Assembly: GCF_000745215.1 (NCBI RefSeq)
Contig: NZ_JQNK01000009.1
Location: 1,302,001 to 1,366,000 of the forward strand
Direction of reading: 5' to 3'
From: Methylosinus sp. PW1
Lineage (GTDB): Bacteria > Pseudomonadota > Alphaproteobacteria > Rhizobiales > Beijerinckiaceae
Length of the DNA stretch: 64,000 nt
The notes under the pieces were generated by a model, which had not been told where the DNA came from, made no database searches, and was given only the letters and a program-made list of their open reading frames with translations. Positions 48,997 through 57,459 of the stretch are shown here, piece after piece. A program made the position numbers and the translations under genes. Numbering within the stretch: the stretch's first letter is position 1; the number at the start of each line of letters is the position of its first letter.

Positions 48997-48997
48997 T

Positions 48998-50062
48998 CTA
49001 ACCTGTTCCGCGCAATGGCAGCACGATGAAGAAGGTCGCGCCGACGCCGGGCTCCGCTTCGACGCTGAGGCGCCAGCCATGGCGATCGGCGATCGCCTTG
49101 CAGATGGCGAGGCCGACGCCCGAGCCCGGATAATCGACCTTGCTGTGCAATTGCTTCAGCGGCTCGAATATCTTCTGCGCATATTGCGCCTCGAAGCCTA
49201 TGCCGTCATCGGCGATGGCGAGGCGGAGCGAGCTCTCGTCGCAAAAGCCCTTTATGTCGACCGACGCCGGCCGGCCGGGCTTTCTGTATTTGATGGCGTT
49301 GGCGAGAATATTCTGCACCAGCCGCTGAAATTGCGTGACGTCGGCCGTGATGGAGACTTCAGGCAGATCGATCTCCACTCGCGCCTCGGTCTCGGCGATC
49401 GTCGGCGACAAGGCCGCCAGCGAAAGCGCGATGGCGTCGCGCAGATCGAACGAGGCGAGCTCCAGCTCGTCGTTCACGATGCGCGAGAAGGACAGCAGAT
49501 CCTGCACCAGCGCGCGCGCGCGCAGCGCGGAAAAACGCATCACCTCATTGGCGCGGGCGATCTCGCCGGTGTCGCCGCGCCGGATCGCCTCCTCCATCAG
49601 ATCGCCGAAGACGGCGATCTTGCGCAGCGGCTCCTGAAGATCCTGCGAGGCGACGAAGGCGAAACGCGCGAGCCGCTCATTGACGCGTTCCAGCTCCTGC
49701 GCGCGGGCGATGAGAGCTGTCTCCTCGGCGCTCGCATCACGAAGATCGACGAGCGTCGCGAGAAGGATCGTCTCGCCGTCGCGCGTGATCGCGGAGAAAT
49801 GCGCATCGACCAAAAAACGCGTCCCGTCGCGGCGAACGCCCTGCAAGCCATGGCCCGAGCCGCCGGCGACAGTCGAAGCCTCCGGCAGCAGACGGGAAAG
49901 GGGCTGACCGACGATCGTCTCCTCGGCGGCGACGCCGAACATGCGGCGCGCCCAGGCGTTGGCGCCGATGACATTACCGAACTTGTCGACGAGCAGAAAC
50001 CCCGCGACTGTCTCATCGAACACAAGTCGACGCCAGTCGTCGGCCGTCGCGGCCTCCGACAT
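48998..50062 (-). CDS. PAS-domain histidine kinase with phosphoacceptor His replaced by Gln
   Basis: 354 residues without membrane segments. A PAS domain (about 8-110) and a coiled linker lead to the dimerisation helix ARFAFVASQDLQEPLRKIAV, where the conserved H of SHDLQEPLR is Q140 (codon CAG at 49645-49643). The ATPase domain is otherwise intact: N-box NAIKYRKPG, G1 IADDGIGF, and GSGVGLAICKAIADRHG. I chose the ATG at 50062, since GGAGGGAGA precedes it directly; longer frames lack a ribosome site. No response regulator gene adjoins. It cannot autophosphorylate at the usual site and may be a signalling adapter. Confidence 0.85.
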   Translation of the reverse strand: MSEAATADDWRRLVFDETVAGFLLVDKFGNVIGANAWARRMFGVAAEETIVGQPLSRLLPEASTVAGGSGHGLQGVRRDGTRFLVDAHFSAITRDGETILLATLVDLRDASAEETALIARAQELERVNERLARFAFVASQDLQEPLRKIAVFGDLMEEAIRRGDTGEIARANEVMRFSALRARALVQDLLSFSRIVNDELELASFDLRDAIALSLAALSPTIAETEARVEIDLPEVSITADVTQFQRLVQNILANAIKYRKPGRPASVDIKGFCDESSLRLAIADDGIGFEAQYAQKIFEPLKQLHSKVDYPGSGVGLAICKAIADRHGWRLSVEAEPGVGATFFIVLPLRGTG

Positions 50063-50322
50063 TCTCCCTCCTATCGTCATATCCGGCTGCATTGCGGTTT
50101 TCCGCTTGCATTGCCGAGCTCTCGTCTCGCCGGATACAGTCTCCCTTTTGCGGATACTGGCCTGAGGTCCCGCCGAGGTAAAGAAGAAATTCGCACACGC
50201 CATTTCTATTGGCGGAATGAGCTTCGACTTTGCAGAGCAAAGCTCAATTATAATTTGATTTAATTCAGAGAAAAATACGTCTCTAGGTTCCCGTCATCAA
50301 AAAATGCAGAATAGAAACGAAA

Positions 50323-50347
50323 ACGGCCGCGCTCGTCGCGCGGCCGT
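50323..50347 (-). terminator. Rho-independent terminator of the rpsF-rpsR operon
   Basis: Perfect 10-base stem ACGGCCGCGC/GCGCGGCCGT with a five-base loop, followed on the minus strand by TTTCGTTTCT, 37 bases after the rpsR stop. Confidence 0.88.
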
Positions 50348-50383
50348 GAAATTCCAGCGGGCGGGGCCGAAAGGCCCGAAATC

Positions 50384-50620
50384 TCAGCGGATCACGTAAG
50401 GCAGAAGGCCGAGGAAACGGGCGCGCTTGATGGCCTGGGCCAATTCGCGCTGCTTCTTGGCCGAGACGGCCGTGATGCGCGAGGGCACGATCTTTCCGCG
50501 CTCGGAGATGTAGCGCGAGAGCAGGCGCGTGTCCTTATAGTCGATCTTCGGGGCGTTGGCGCCGGAGAAGGGGCAGGACTTGCGGCGGCGGAAGAAGGGG
50601 CGGCGGGCTGCAGCGCTCAT
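50384..50620 (-). CDS. rpsR: 30S ribosomal protein bS18
   Basis: A 78-residue component of the 30S platform, which binds 16S rRNA with bS6. Typical sequence: [15 protein letters not shown] at the front and [20 protein letters not shown] in the middle, basic end [13 protein letters not shown]. Its start overlaps the rpsF stop by one base. In many bacteria rplI follows; here the operon ends at a terminator, so rplI must be elsewhere. Confidence 0.97.
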   Translation of the reverse strand: MSAAARRPFFRRRKSCPFSGANAPKIDYKDTRLLSRYISERGKIVPSRITAVSAKKQRELAQAIKRARFLGLLPYVIR

Positions 50621-51066
50621 CAGAAAGTCTCTCCTTCGGCGCGGGGTTCGTCACGGCGCGGGCGGCGGTCGCCACGGTCGCCTCTATCGCCACGGTCGGG
50701 GCGCGGGCCGCCGGGGCCGCGGCGGTCGCCACGGTCGTCGTCGTCACGCTTGCGCAGCTGGGCGGAGGGGCCTTCCTCCAGCGCATCGACGCGCAGGGTG
50801 AGGAAGCGCAGAACGTCCTCGCTCAGGCCCTGCTGACGCTCGACCTCGGCGAGAGCCGCGGGCGGGGCGTCGATGTTGAGAAGGGTGAAATGCGCCTTGC
50901 GGTTCTTCTTGATCCGATAGGCGAGGGACTTGACGCCCCAATATTCGGTCTTGGTCACCTTGCCGCCGAGCGAGGCGATGATGCCCTTGAACTGCGTCGT
51001 CAGAGCTTCCACCTGCTGGGGCGAAACGTCCTGGCGCGCAAGATAGATATGCTCGTAGAGAGCCAT
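50620..51066 (-). CDS. rpsF: 30S ribosomal protein bS6
   Basis: 148 residues. The first 95 form the bS6 fold ([15 protein letters not shown], then [20 protein letters not shown]). The last 45 form an acidic-basic tail with repeated RGD/GDR units ([17 protein letters not shown]), longer than in E. coli but usual in alphaproteobacteria. I start at the ATG at 51066, which is where the fold begins and which has GGCAAGAGA before it. Co-translated with rpsR. Confidence 0.96.
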   Translation of the reverse strand: MALYEHIYLARQDVSPQQVEALTTQFKGIIASLGGKVTKTEYWGVKSLAYRIKKNRKAHFTLLNIDAPPAALAEVERQQGLSEDVLRFLTLRVDALEEGPSAQLRKRDDDDRGDRRGPGGPRPDRGDRGDRGDRRPRRDEPRAEGETF

Positions 51067-51139
51067 TCTCTTGCCTTTCCTCATCGTCGCGAGCCCGCTC
51101 TCGGCGCAGAGCCCTTCGAGCCTTCAAAGGAAAGGCTCG
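51067..51139 (-). promoter_or_regulatory. Structured leader of rpsF-rpsR
   Basis: Two hairpins lie directly before the start: 51097-51112 (GCTCT/AGAGC, loop of six) and 51117-51139 (CGAGCCTT/AAGGCTCG, loop of seven). In several phyla the bS6-bS18 pair binds such a leader to repress itself; I could not confirm the conserved bulge. The rest of the 381-base gap to 51447 shows no gene. Confidence 0.4.
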
Positions 51140-51447
51140 ATCGGGAAGTTCGAAGGCGGAGACACTGGAAGACGGGCGAACCCTGCCTGTGGCGGAGCCA
51201 AAGGCCTTCCGTTCAGCCCCCGGCCGGAAGCGTCGCGAAGCGCGCTTTATAGCGGCGTGGGCGCAGGATGCAAGCCGCTCTCGCCGCCGGGCAATTTCTC
51301 AGTTCGAATTATTGCCCAGACTGGTCGCCAGCGACCCCAACGCACGGCAATCGATAGGAAGCCGCCAAAGCTTCAACGCGGTGTCGATGCCGCTATCCCT
51401 CGGACGGGAGACGGAACGCGCCGAAGGCTCATCGCAAAGCGCCGTCG

Positions 51448-52434
51448 TCACACGGTCCCGGCCGGCTGCGGCAGCCGGTCGTAGACATAGAGGGCGCCGA
51501 CGTCCAGCGTCTGCCGCGGCGTCATGCTTCTGCCCAGCGGGGAGGCGATGGGGTCGTCTATGCGATGGCCGGCGAGCGCCGCGCCCTCCGTCTGCGATGG
51601 GACATAGCTGCGGCCGTAGCGGGCGAGCCAGGCCTCCCATATGCGGTCCACATTGCAATGATTGAGGTAGAACACCGGGTCATTGGGCGAGGTGGAGGGC
51701 GACATGTCGCCGCCGACCCAGACATGGACGCGATTGTGCAGCCAGGGCGATTGCCCGCCGCGGTCCGCCGTCCAGCCCTCCAGCCGATTGCGAAAGCCCG
51801 CCGAGGACGGGTCCCAATTTGGCGCGTCGAAAGAGCCGAGCGCGAGCGCATTGGCGACATGGGCGCTGGTCGGCAATTGCGGCGCGCCGGAGGCCGCGAA
51901 GACGCGCCGCAGGCCCCGGTTCACCGAGCCGAGCGCGCCGGAGGCGTTGGCGACGACGCGCACGCGAAAGGATTTGGCGTCATTGGGATCATAAGCGAAA
52001 CGGCCTGTGGAGACCGGGCTCCCCTGCCCGCCGAGGCAATCCGCCTTCCAAATATCCGCGGCGGTCTGGCGCGCGGCCGGCAGATCGCCGTCGGCGCCCC
52101 AATCCCAATAAGGCAGGCCGAAATTCGCATCGCCGAGCACGCGCTGCAAATTCTGCTCGAGCAGCAGCAGCATGACGCGGTGCCAGGGCGCGAAGATCGG
52201 CCCCCTATGCGCGGCGTTGCGCCCCGCGGCGTTGCCGGCGGGCGTCAGCCGCATCATCGCCGTGTGATGCCAGACGACAAAGAGATCATAGGTGCTGACC
52301 GGCTGCGCCCGGCCGGGAATGCCGAAATCGGCGGTGCTGCGGCCGGAGGGCTCGAGCTTCAAAGCCAGCACGCCGTCGATGAATTTGTCGCGTATGGCGC
52401 GGTCGGTCAGGATATTCTTGCGCGTGACGGCCAT
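51448..52434 (-). CDS. Tyrosinase (type 3 copper monophenol oxidase)
   Basis: A 328-residue binuclear copper enzyme that hydroxylates and oxidises phenols. Copper A ligands: H56 or H57 (VVWHHTAM), H76 (NAAHRGPI) and H85 (APWHRVML). Copper B ligands: H233 and H237 (WLHNRVHVWVGGDM) and H259 (DPVFYLNHCNVDRIW). There is no signal peptide. It lies 24 bases downstream of a small His-rich protein gene in the same direction, a possible copper-loading partner. Physiological substrate unknown; melanin formation or phenol removal are options. Confidence 0.93.
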   Translation of the reverse strand: MAVTRKNILTDRAIRDKFIDGVLALKLEPSGRSTADFGIPGRAQPVSTYDLFVVWHHTAMMRLTPAGNAAGRNAAHRGPIFAPWHRVMLLLLEQNLQRVLGDANFGLPYWDWGADGDLPAARQTAADIWKADCLGGQGSPVSTGRFAYDPNDAKSFRVRVVANASGALGSVNRGLRRVFAASGAPQLPTSAHVANALALGSFDAPNWDPSSAGFRNRLEGWTADRGGQSPWLHNRVHVWVGGDMSPSTSPNDPVFYLNHCNVDRIWEAWLARYGRSYVPSQTEGAALAGHRIDDPIASPLGRSMTPRQTLDVGALYVYDRLPQPAGTV

Positions 52435-52458
52435 CGGGCGCTCCCGGCGGAATAAAAA

Positions 52459-52869
52459 TCAATGCTGATGCTTGGGCGCGGCGGGCTTTTTCGGCGCGGC
52501 CGGCTTTTTGGCTGCCGCGAATTTGGCGGCGGCCGGCTTGCGGGCGGCGCGCTTTGGAAAATCATCGGGGAAATTGTCGATCAGCGCCTTCACCATGTCG
52601 ACCGCCGACAGCGTCTGGTAATTCGGCAGCGAATGGCAATGCACCTGGCCGGAATCGTCGACGCCGATCGGCGCGACGAGCGGCTTGCCGTCCACCTCTA
52701 TCTCGTAATGCGTGCGGATCACGATCTTATGGCCGTCGTAGAGCTGCTCGCGCACGCTCTCGCCGCCATGGCCGCTATGAACATGGGCGGGCGCCTTCGC
52801 CGTCTCGGCGGAGAGATAATCGCCGAGCTTCGCCGGCGCCGCGGAAGCCGCGATCTTCTTCAAATCCAT
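52459..52869 (-). CDS. Small His-rich protein upstream of tyrosinase, possible MelC1-like caddie protein
   Basis: 136 residues, starting MDLKKIAASAAPAKLGDYLS at the ATG at 52869. The core LYDGHKIVIRTHYEIEVDGK, then GQVHCHSLPNY and VDMVKALIDNFP, has the order and spacing (VDG strand, Gly-x-His region, C-terminal helix) of Streptomyces MelC1, which delivers copper to tyrosinase. The N-terminal part has HVHSGHGG, and the end is a Lys/Ala/Pro tail closing with PKHQH. No signal peptide. The match to MelC1 is by eye and distant. It would be co-transcribed with the tyrosinase gene. Confidence 0.6.
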   Translation of the reverse strand: MDLKKIAASAAPAKLGDYLSAETAKAPAHVHSGHGGESVREQLYDGHKIVIRTHYEIEVDGKPLVAPIGVDDSGQVHCHSLPNYQTLSAVDMVKALIDNFPDDFPKRAARKPAAAKFAAAKKPAAPKKPAAPKHQH

Positions 52870-53147
52870 GGCGCGCCTCGCAGTCTGGGCGTATTCGCCT
52901 CTTCGATCGGATAGGAAATCTTGAAATGCGCGCCGCGAAGACGTCTCGCCTTGCGGCGAGCGGCCTCTCACGCGCCGTTCCGTCCTCGAAGCCTCGACGA
53001 CGGCTGTGCAAAATTAAATCACGACTTTCGGCTTCTCGTCGAGTCTCACTTTATCGGAACGATGAAATTCTTTCGCGCCCCGCGCCATCCCATTTCGGCC
53101 GCATTTGCTCCCGAGAAACGACGCGGACGTAAACGGAACGGAGAGCA

Positions 53148-53726
53148 ATGGGCATGATCTCGACCTGGGCGCGCTGCGCGGGAGCTATCGCATTCGGCCT
53201 CGTCCTTTCGGAGAGCGCGCAGGCGGCCAATCCCTTCGATCGCGGCCCGGTCGCGGATTTCGTCAACAACTTCCGCCTGCAGTCGATCCCGAGCCAGGAG
53301 GTCGTGTGGAGCCATCCGCAATATAAGAAGGGCACGATCGTCGTCTCCACCAAGGAGCGGCGGCTCTATTATGTGCTCGGCCCCACAAGGGCGATCGAAT
53401 ATGGCGTCGGCGTCGGCCGCGAGGGCTTCACCTGGTCCGGCGTGAAGACGATCACAGCCAAAAAGGAATGGCCCGATTGGCGCCCGCCCGCCGCCATGCT
53501 GAAGCGCCGGCCGGACCTGCCCCGCTATATGGCGGGCGGCCAGGACAATCCGCTCGGCGCGCGCGCGCTCTATCTCGGCTCCAGCGAATATCGCATCCAC
53601 GGCTCCAATGAGGGCGACACGATCGGCGAGGCGGTCTCCTCCGGCTGCATCCGCATGACCAATCGCGACGTCGCCGATCTCTATGATCGGGTGAAGGTCG
53701 GAACCCGCGTGGTCGTGCTGAAATGA
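53148..53726 (+). CDS. L,D-transpeptidase (YkuD domain), exported
   Basis: A periplasmic enzyme that cross-links peptidoglycan through 3-3 bonds or anchors proteins. 192 residues with a signal peptide ending at about residue 27 (SESAQA). The YkuD domain (about 60-190) has the catalytic pair H151 in YRIHGS and C167 in SSGCIRM. The start at 53148 leaves a normal n-region; GGAGAGCA precedes it. Monocistronic or followed by the small lipoprotein gene 80 bases on. Confidence 0.93.
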   Translation: MGMISTWARCAGAIAFGLVLSESAQAANPFDRGPVADFVNNFRLQSIPSQEVVWSHPQYKKGTIVVSTKERRLYYVLGPTRAIEYGVGVGREGFTWSGVKTITAKKEWPDWRPPAAMLKRRPDLPRYMAGGQDNPLGARALYLGSSEYRIHGSNEGDTIGEAVSSGCIRMTNRDVADLYDRVKVGTRVVVLK

Positions 53727-53806
53727 CAGCGGCGCCCTTCTCGAGCTATTAACCCGCACGGCGCTATCGTGGCGGCGACGGCGGCGGAGTCTCGAGGAAG
53801 ACGATC

Positions 53807-53932
53807 ATGCGCAAGCTCTGCATTCTGGCCGGTCTCGTCGCCGCCTATGCGCTGCTCGCGGGTTGCGACAAATGCACCCACGAGCTGCAGGACATACGCC
53901 TGCCGCTGCCGCCGCAAGCCTGCGCGCGCTGA
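53807..53932 (+). CDS. Very small lipoprotein (41 aa)
   Basis: A short gene with GAGGAAG seven bases before the ATG. The product has a basic start (MRKL), a hydrophobic core and the lipobox LLAGC with Cys22, followed by a 20-residue mature part with three more Cys or charged residues (DKCTHELQDIR). It should be processed by the lgt product encoded in this window. I do not recognise the family. The ribosome site and lipobox make it likely to be real. Confidence 0.6.
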   Translation: MRKLCILAGLVAAYALLAGCDKCTHELQDIRLPLPPQACAR

Positions 53933-53998
53933 ACGCTTTTTCTGCGGCCGCCTTTGCTCTATAGAGCGCCTGACGCGGATCGAGGAAGGTGAGCGAAG

Positions 53999-54808
53999 AT
54001 GGCGGCCGGCCGTTTCGTCGAGATAAAAAAGCGCGGCGAGAAATTCGTCGTGCTGACCGCCTATGACGCGCCGACCGCGCGGCTCGAGGCGGAGGCCGGC
54101 GTCGATATCGTCATGATCGGCGACAGCGTCGGCACAAATGTGCTGGGCTACGCCAGCGAGCGCGAGGTGACGCTGGACGATATGGCGCATCACATCGCCG
54201 CCGTGCGCCGCGGCGCGCCGGGCGTCTATCTCATCGGCGATCTCCCCTTCGCCACCTATGACAGCGAGGCGCAAGCGCTCGCCAGCGCCGCGCGTCTCGC
54301 GCAGGCCGGCGCCGATTGCGTGAAATTCGAAGGCGCGCGACCTGGCATCGTGCGCGCGCTGAAGCGCGAAGGCTATGAGGTGTGCTGCCACATCGGGCTC
54401 GAGTCGCAGCATCAGGAGGGCAAGCGCCGCCAGGGCAAGACGGCGGAAGCGGCGGCCAAGCTGCTCGCCGACGCGCTGGCGCTGGATGCGGCGGGCGCCG
54501 ATTTCCTCGTTCTCGAGCTGATCCCGCGCGAGCTCGCGGCGAAGATCACAGAGCGTCTGCGCGCGCCGACGATCGGCATAGGCGCGGGCGCCGATTGCGA
54601 CGCGCAAGTGCTGGTCGTGCATGATCTCGCGGCGCTGGGAACGCGCGACTTCAAGCATAATCGCCGCTATGTCGAGCTGGGCGCGGCGCTGCGCGCGGCG
54701 GTCGCCGCTTATGCGCAGGACGTTCGCGAGGGGCGCTTTCCGGCCGAGGAGAATGGCTTCTCCATGGAGGCGGCGGAGCTGGCGGCATTGGAAAAGATCA
54801 TCGCATGA
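53999..54808 (+). CDS. panB: 3-methyl-2-oxobutanoate hydroxymethyltransferase
   Basis: Makes ketopantoate from ketoisovalerate and methylene-tetrahydrofolate, the first committed step of pantothenate and CoA synthesis. 269 residues; TAYDAPTARLAE-like start, Mg ligand region IGDSVGTN (D42), FEGARPG, HIGLESQH and the catalytic Glu in LELIPREL. The stop overlaps the hemH start (ATGA). panC is not nearby. Confidence 0.95.
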   Translation: MAAGRFVEIKKRGEKFVVLTAYDAPTARLEAEAGVDIVMIGDSVGTNVLGYASEREVTLDDMAHHIAAVRRGAPGVYLIGDLPFATYDSEAQALASAARLAQAGADCVKFEGARPGIVRALKREGYEVCCHIGLESQHQEGKRRQGKTAEAAAKLLADALALDAAGADFLVLELIPRELAAKITERLRAPTIGIGAGADCDAQVLVVHDLAALGTRDFKHNRRYVELGAALRAAVAAYAQDVREGRFPAEENGFSMEAAELAALEKIIA

Positions 54809-55800
54809 GCGCGTCTCGCATCGGACTTCTGCTCGTCAATCTCGGCACGCCGCAGGGCGCCGATTATTGGTCGGTGCGGCGCTATTTGCGCGAGTTTCTG
54901 TCGGATCGCCGCGTCGTCGATCTGCCGCCGCTGCTGTGGCGCCCCATTCTCGAGAGCTTCGTGCTCACCTTTCGGCCGCGCCGCTCGGCGCGCGCCTATC
55001 GCTCCGTCTGGAACAATGAGCGCGACGAAGGCCCGCTGAAGACGATCACGCGCGCGCAGGCGGAAAAGCTCGCCCCCCGCTTCGCGGAGCAGAATGTCGT
55101 CGTCGATTTCGCCATGCGCTACGCCGGGCCGTCCATCGGCGAGAAGATCGACGCGCTGCGCGCCGAGGGCTGCGAGCGTATCTTGCTGTTTCCGCTCTAT
55201 CCGCAATATGCCGCCTCGACGACGGCCTCCGTCTTCGACGATGCGGCGCGCGCGCTGGCTCTGTTGCGCGAGCAGCCGACATTGCGCATCGTCCCGCCCT
55301 TCTATGACGATTCCGCCTATATAGAAGCGCTCGCCGCCTCGACGCGCGCGCAGCTCGCTGCGCTGGAGTTTACGCCGGATGTTCTGATCGCCTCCTTCCA
55401 CGGCCTGCCGCAAGCGCAGATCGACCGCGGCGATCCCTATCGCCGCCATTGCGAGGCGACATACGATCGTCTGCGCGCCGCGCTCGGCATGTCGACGCAG
55501 CATTTGCGCCTCGCCTTTCAATCGCGCTTCGGCCGCGCGCAATGGATCGGCCCCTATACGGCCAATGTGCTGCAGGAGCTGGCGCAGAGCGGCGTAAAAC
55601 GCGTCGCCGTGCTGACGCCGGGCTTCGTCTCCGATTGTCTGGAGACGCTCGAGGAGATCGGCGTCGAGCTGCGCCATTCTTATTTGACAGCCGGCGGCGA
55701 AAAATTCGCGCGGCTCGATTGCCTCAACGACAGCGACGATGGATTGCGCGCGCTGGAGACGATCGCGCGGCGGGAGCTCGCCGGCTGGCTGGACTCGTGA
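54805..55800 (+). CDS. hemH: Ferrochelatase
   Basis: Inserts ferrous iron into protoporphyrin IX, the last step of haem synthesis. 331 residues. Typical start LLLVNLGTPQGADYWSVRRY; active-site His H199 in SFHGLPQAQ; later CLETLEEIGVE with the second catalytic acid. No C-terminal membrane anchor. It is translationally coupled to panB and converges with the ABC exporter gene after six bases. Confidence 0.96.
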   Translation: MSASRIGLLLVNLGTPQGADYWSVRRYLREFLSDRRVVDLPPLLWRPILESFVLTFRPRRSARAYRSVWNNERDEGPLKTITRAQAEKLAPRFAEQNVVVDFAMRYAGPSIGEKIDALRAEGCERILLFPLYPQYAASTTASVFDDAARALALLREQPTLRIVPPFYDDSAYIEALAASTRAQLAALEFTPDVLIASFHGLPQAQIDRGDPYRRHCEATYDRLRAALGMSTQHLRLAFQSRFGRAQWIGPYTANVLQELAQSGVKRVAVLTPGFVSDCLETLEEIGVELRHSYLTAGGEKFARLDCLNDSDDGLRALETIARRELAGWLDS

Positions 55801-55806
55801 GCGGCG

Positions 55807-57429
55807 TCAGGCTTCTGCGGAAATCTTTCCGCCGCTGATCGTGACGATGCGGTCGGCGGCGTCGAAATAGCGGTCGTCATGCGAGATGACGACGAGCGTC
55901 TTGCCGCGCCGTTTCAGATCGGGAAGAATCTCGCGATAGAAAGCGCGGCGAAACGCCGGGTCCTGCTCCGCCGCCCATTCGTCGAATACCATCACCGGCC
56001 GTCCCTCGGCGAAAGCGGACACGAGCGCGAGACGCTTGCGCTGGCCGGCGGAGAGCGCCGTTGTCGTATAGACGCCATTCTCGATCGCGGTCTTTTCCGA
56101 AATCTCCATGAGCGCGAGATAATCCTGCGCCGCGGCGGCCGACTCCTGCGAGATGCTCACATCATCGAAAAGAAAATAGTCGAAGAAAACGGCGGAGAAC
56201 AGCTGGCGATAATCGTCGCGCTCGTCGTCGGAGACTGGCCGGCCATCGACGAGAATTTCGCCGCTCGTCGGCGAATAGACGCCGAGAATGAGCTTGAGCA
56301 GCGTGGTCTTGCCGCCCCCATTCTCGCCGACGATGAACACGATCTCGCCGGGGCGAATGTGAAAATCCGCCGGGCCGAGCGTGAAGCCGGCGACATTCTC
56401 CTCCTGCGAATATTGAAAGGTCACGCCGCGCAATTCCACCGAGCCGACGAAAGGCGAAGGCGGCTGCGCTGCGCTTTCGACGAGCCGCGGCTCCGCCGTC
56501 GTGAAGCTCTCGGAGAGATCGACGACGCGGCGAAACGAGGTCGCGGCGCGGCCGAACATCGCGACATGGGCGATCACCGCATTGATGGGCGCGCGCATAT
56601 AGAGAAGCGCGACAATGAACGTCCCTGTCGTGGCGGGCGCTTCCCCCAGCGCCGATTGCGCGGCGGTCAGCCCGCCGATGACGATGAAGATGGAGGTCGT
56701 GTCGATCGCCTCGACAGTGGAGAAGATCACGAAATTGCGGGTGGTCAGATCGCGTATGCGCTCGATCCGCGCAAACAGCCGATCATTGCGGAAAACAGCG
56801 CGCCGCGCGCGATTGAGGCGCAACTCCTTCGCGCCCTCGATCAGCGCGTCATAATCCTTCTGCAGCTCGTCGCGCGCGCGTCTTTCGGCGTCGAATAGCA
56901 CGAAGGCCGTCGAAAGGGCGCGCCGCATGAGATAGATCGGCAGGCCGGCGAAGGCGACGGCGACCAGCGCGAGGCGCCAGGACAAAAAGACGAGATAGGC
57001 CGCGCAGCCGAGCGCGGTGAGCACGGACACGAAGAGAAAGGGAAGTCCGCGCACGAACTGGCAGATTTCATCGACGTCGTGATTGAGCGCGGTGACGATG
57101 CGATGCCGCTGCAAGCGCTCGAGCGCCGCGACCGGCGCGCAGAGAATCTTGTCGACAAGCTCCTTGCGAAGATCGGCGACGGCGCCCTGGACGACCTCGC
57201 TGTTCGCGCGGTTCGCGACGATTTCGCCTGCGAGAATGGTCGCGCAGAGCCCCGCGAAAATCGCGATCTCGGCGGCGGCGAGGCCATTGCCGAGGGCGCG
57301 CTCGATCATGGCGAGAACGCCGACCGTCGCGAGGCTCGACGCGCCGCCCGTCAGCGCCGCGGCGAGAGCCTGCCTTTTATAGGGCGCGAGCAGACGAGCG
57401 GACGCGCGCAGAAGAAACCTGTTCCGCAT
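55807..57429 (-). CDS. Cyclic-peptide/siderophore-type ABC exporter (SyrD/YojI-like)
   Basis: A 540-residue half-transporter: six membrane helices (about 15-300), then an ATPase domain with Walker A GENGGGKTT, signature LSAGQRKRL and Walker B VMVFDEWAAEQDP. The signature is LSAGQ instead of LSGGQ, as usual in the SyrD/PvdE branch that exports peptides or siderophore precursors. No biosynthesis genes adjoin, so the cargo is unknown. The YfhO-like gene lies 30 bases upstream in the same direction. Confidence 0.88.
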   Translation of the reverse strand: MRNRFLLRASARLLAPYKRQALAAALTGGASSLATVGVLAMIERALGNGLAAAEIAIFAGLCATILAGEIVANRANSEVVQGAVADLRKELVDKILCAPVAALERLQRHRIVTALNHDVDEICQFVRGLPFLFVSVLTALGCAAYLVFLSWRLALVAVAFAGLPIYLMRRALSTAFVLFDAERRARDELQKDYDALIEGAKELRLNRARRAVFRNDRLFARIERIRDLTTRNFVIFSTVEAIDTTSIFIVIGGLTAAQSALGEAPATTGTFIVALLYMRAPINAVIAHVAMFGRAATSFRRVVDLSESFTTAEPRLVESAAQPPSPFVGSVELRGVTFQYSQEENVAGFTLGPADFHIRPGEIVFIVGENGGGKTTLLKLILGVYSPTSGEILVDGRPVSDDERDDYRQLFSAVFFDYFLFDDVSISQESAAAAQDYLALMEISEKTAIENGVYTTTALSAGQRKRLALVSAFAEGRPVMVFDEWAAEQDPAFRRAFYREILPDLKRRGKTLVVISHDDRYFDAADRIVTISGGKISAEA

Positions 57430-57459
57430 CTATGGCCTCGGTGAAATGAATGAATAAAA

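Noticed and set aside
50348..50383. rplI expected after rpsR
   Set aside because: Only a terminator follows; no bL9-like frame exists between rpsR and the kinase gene.
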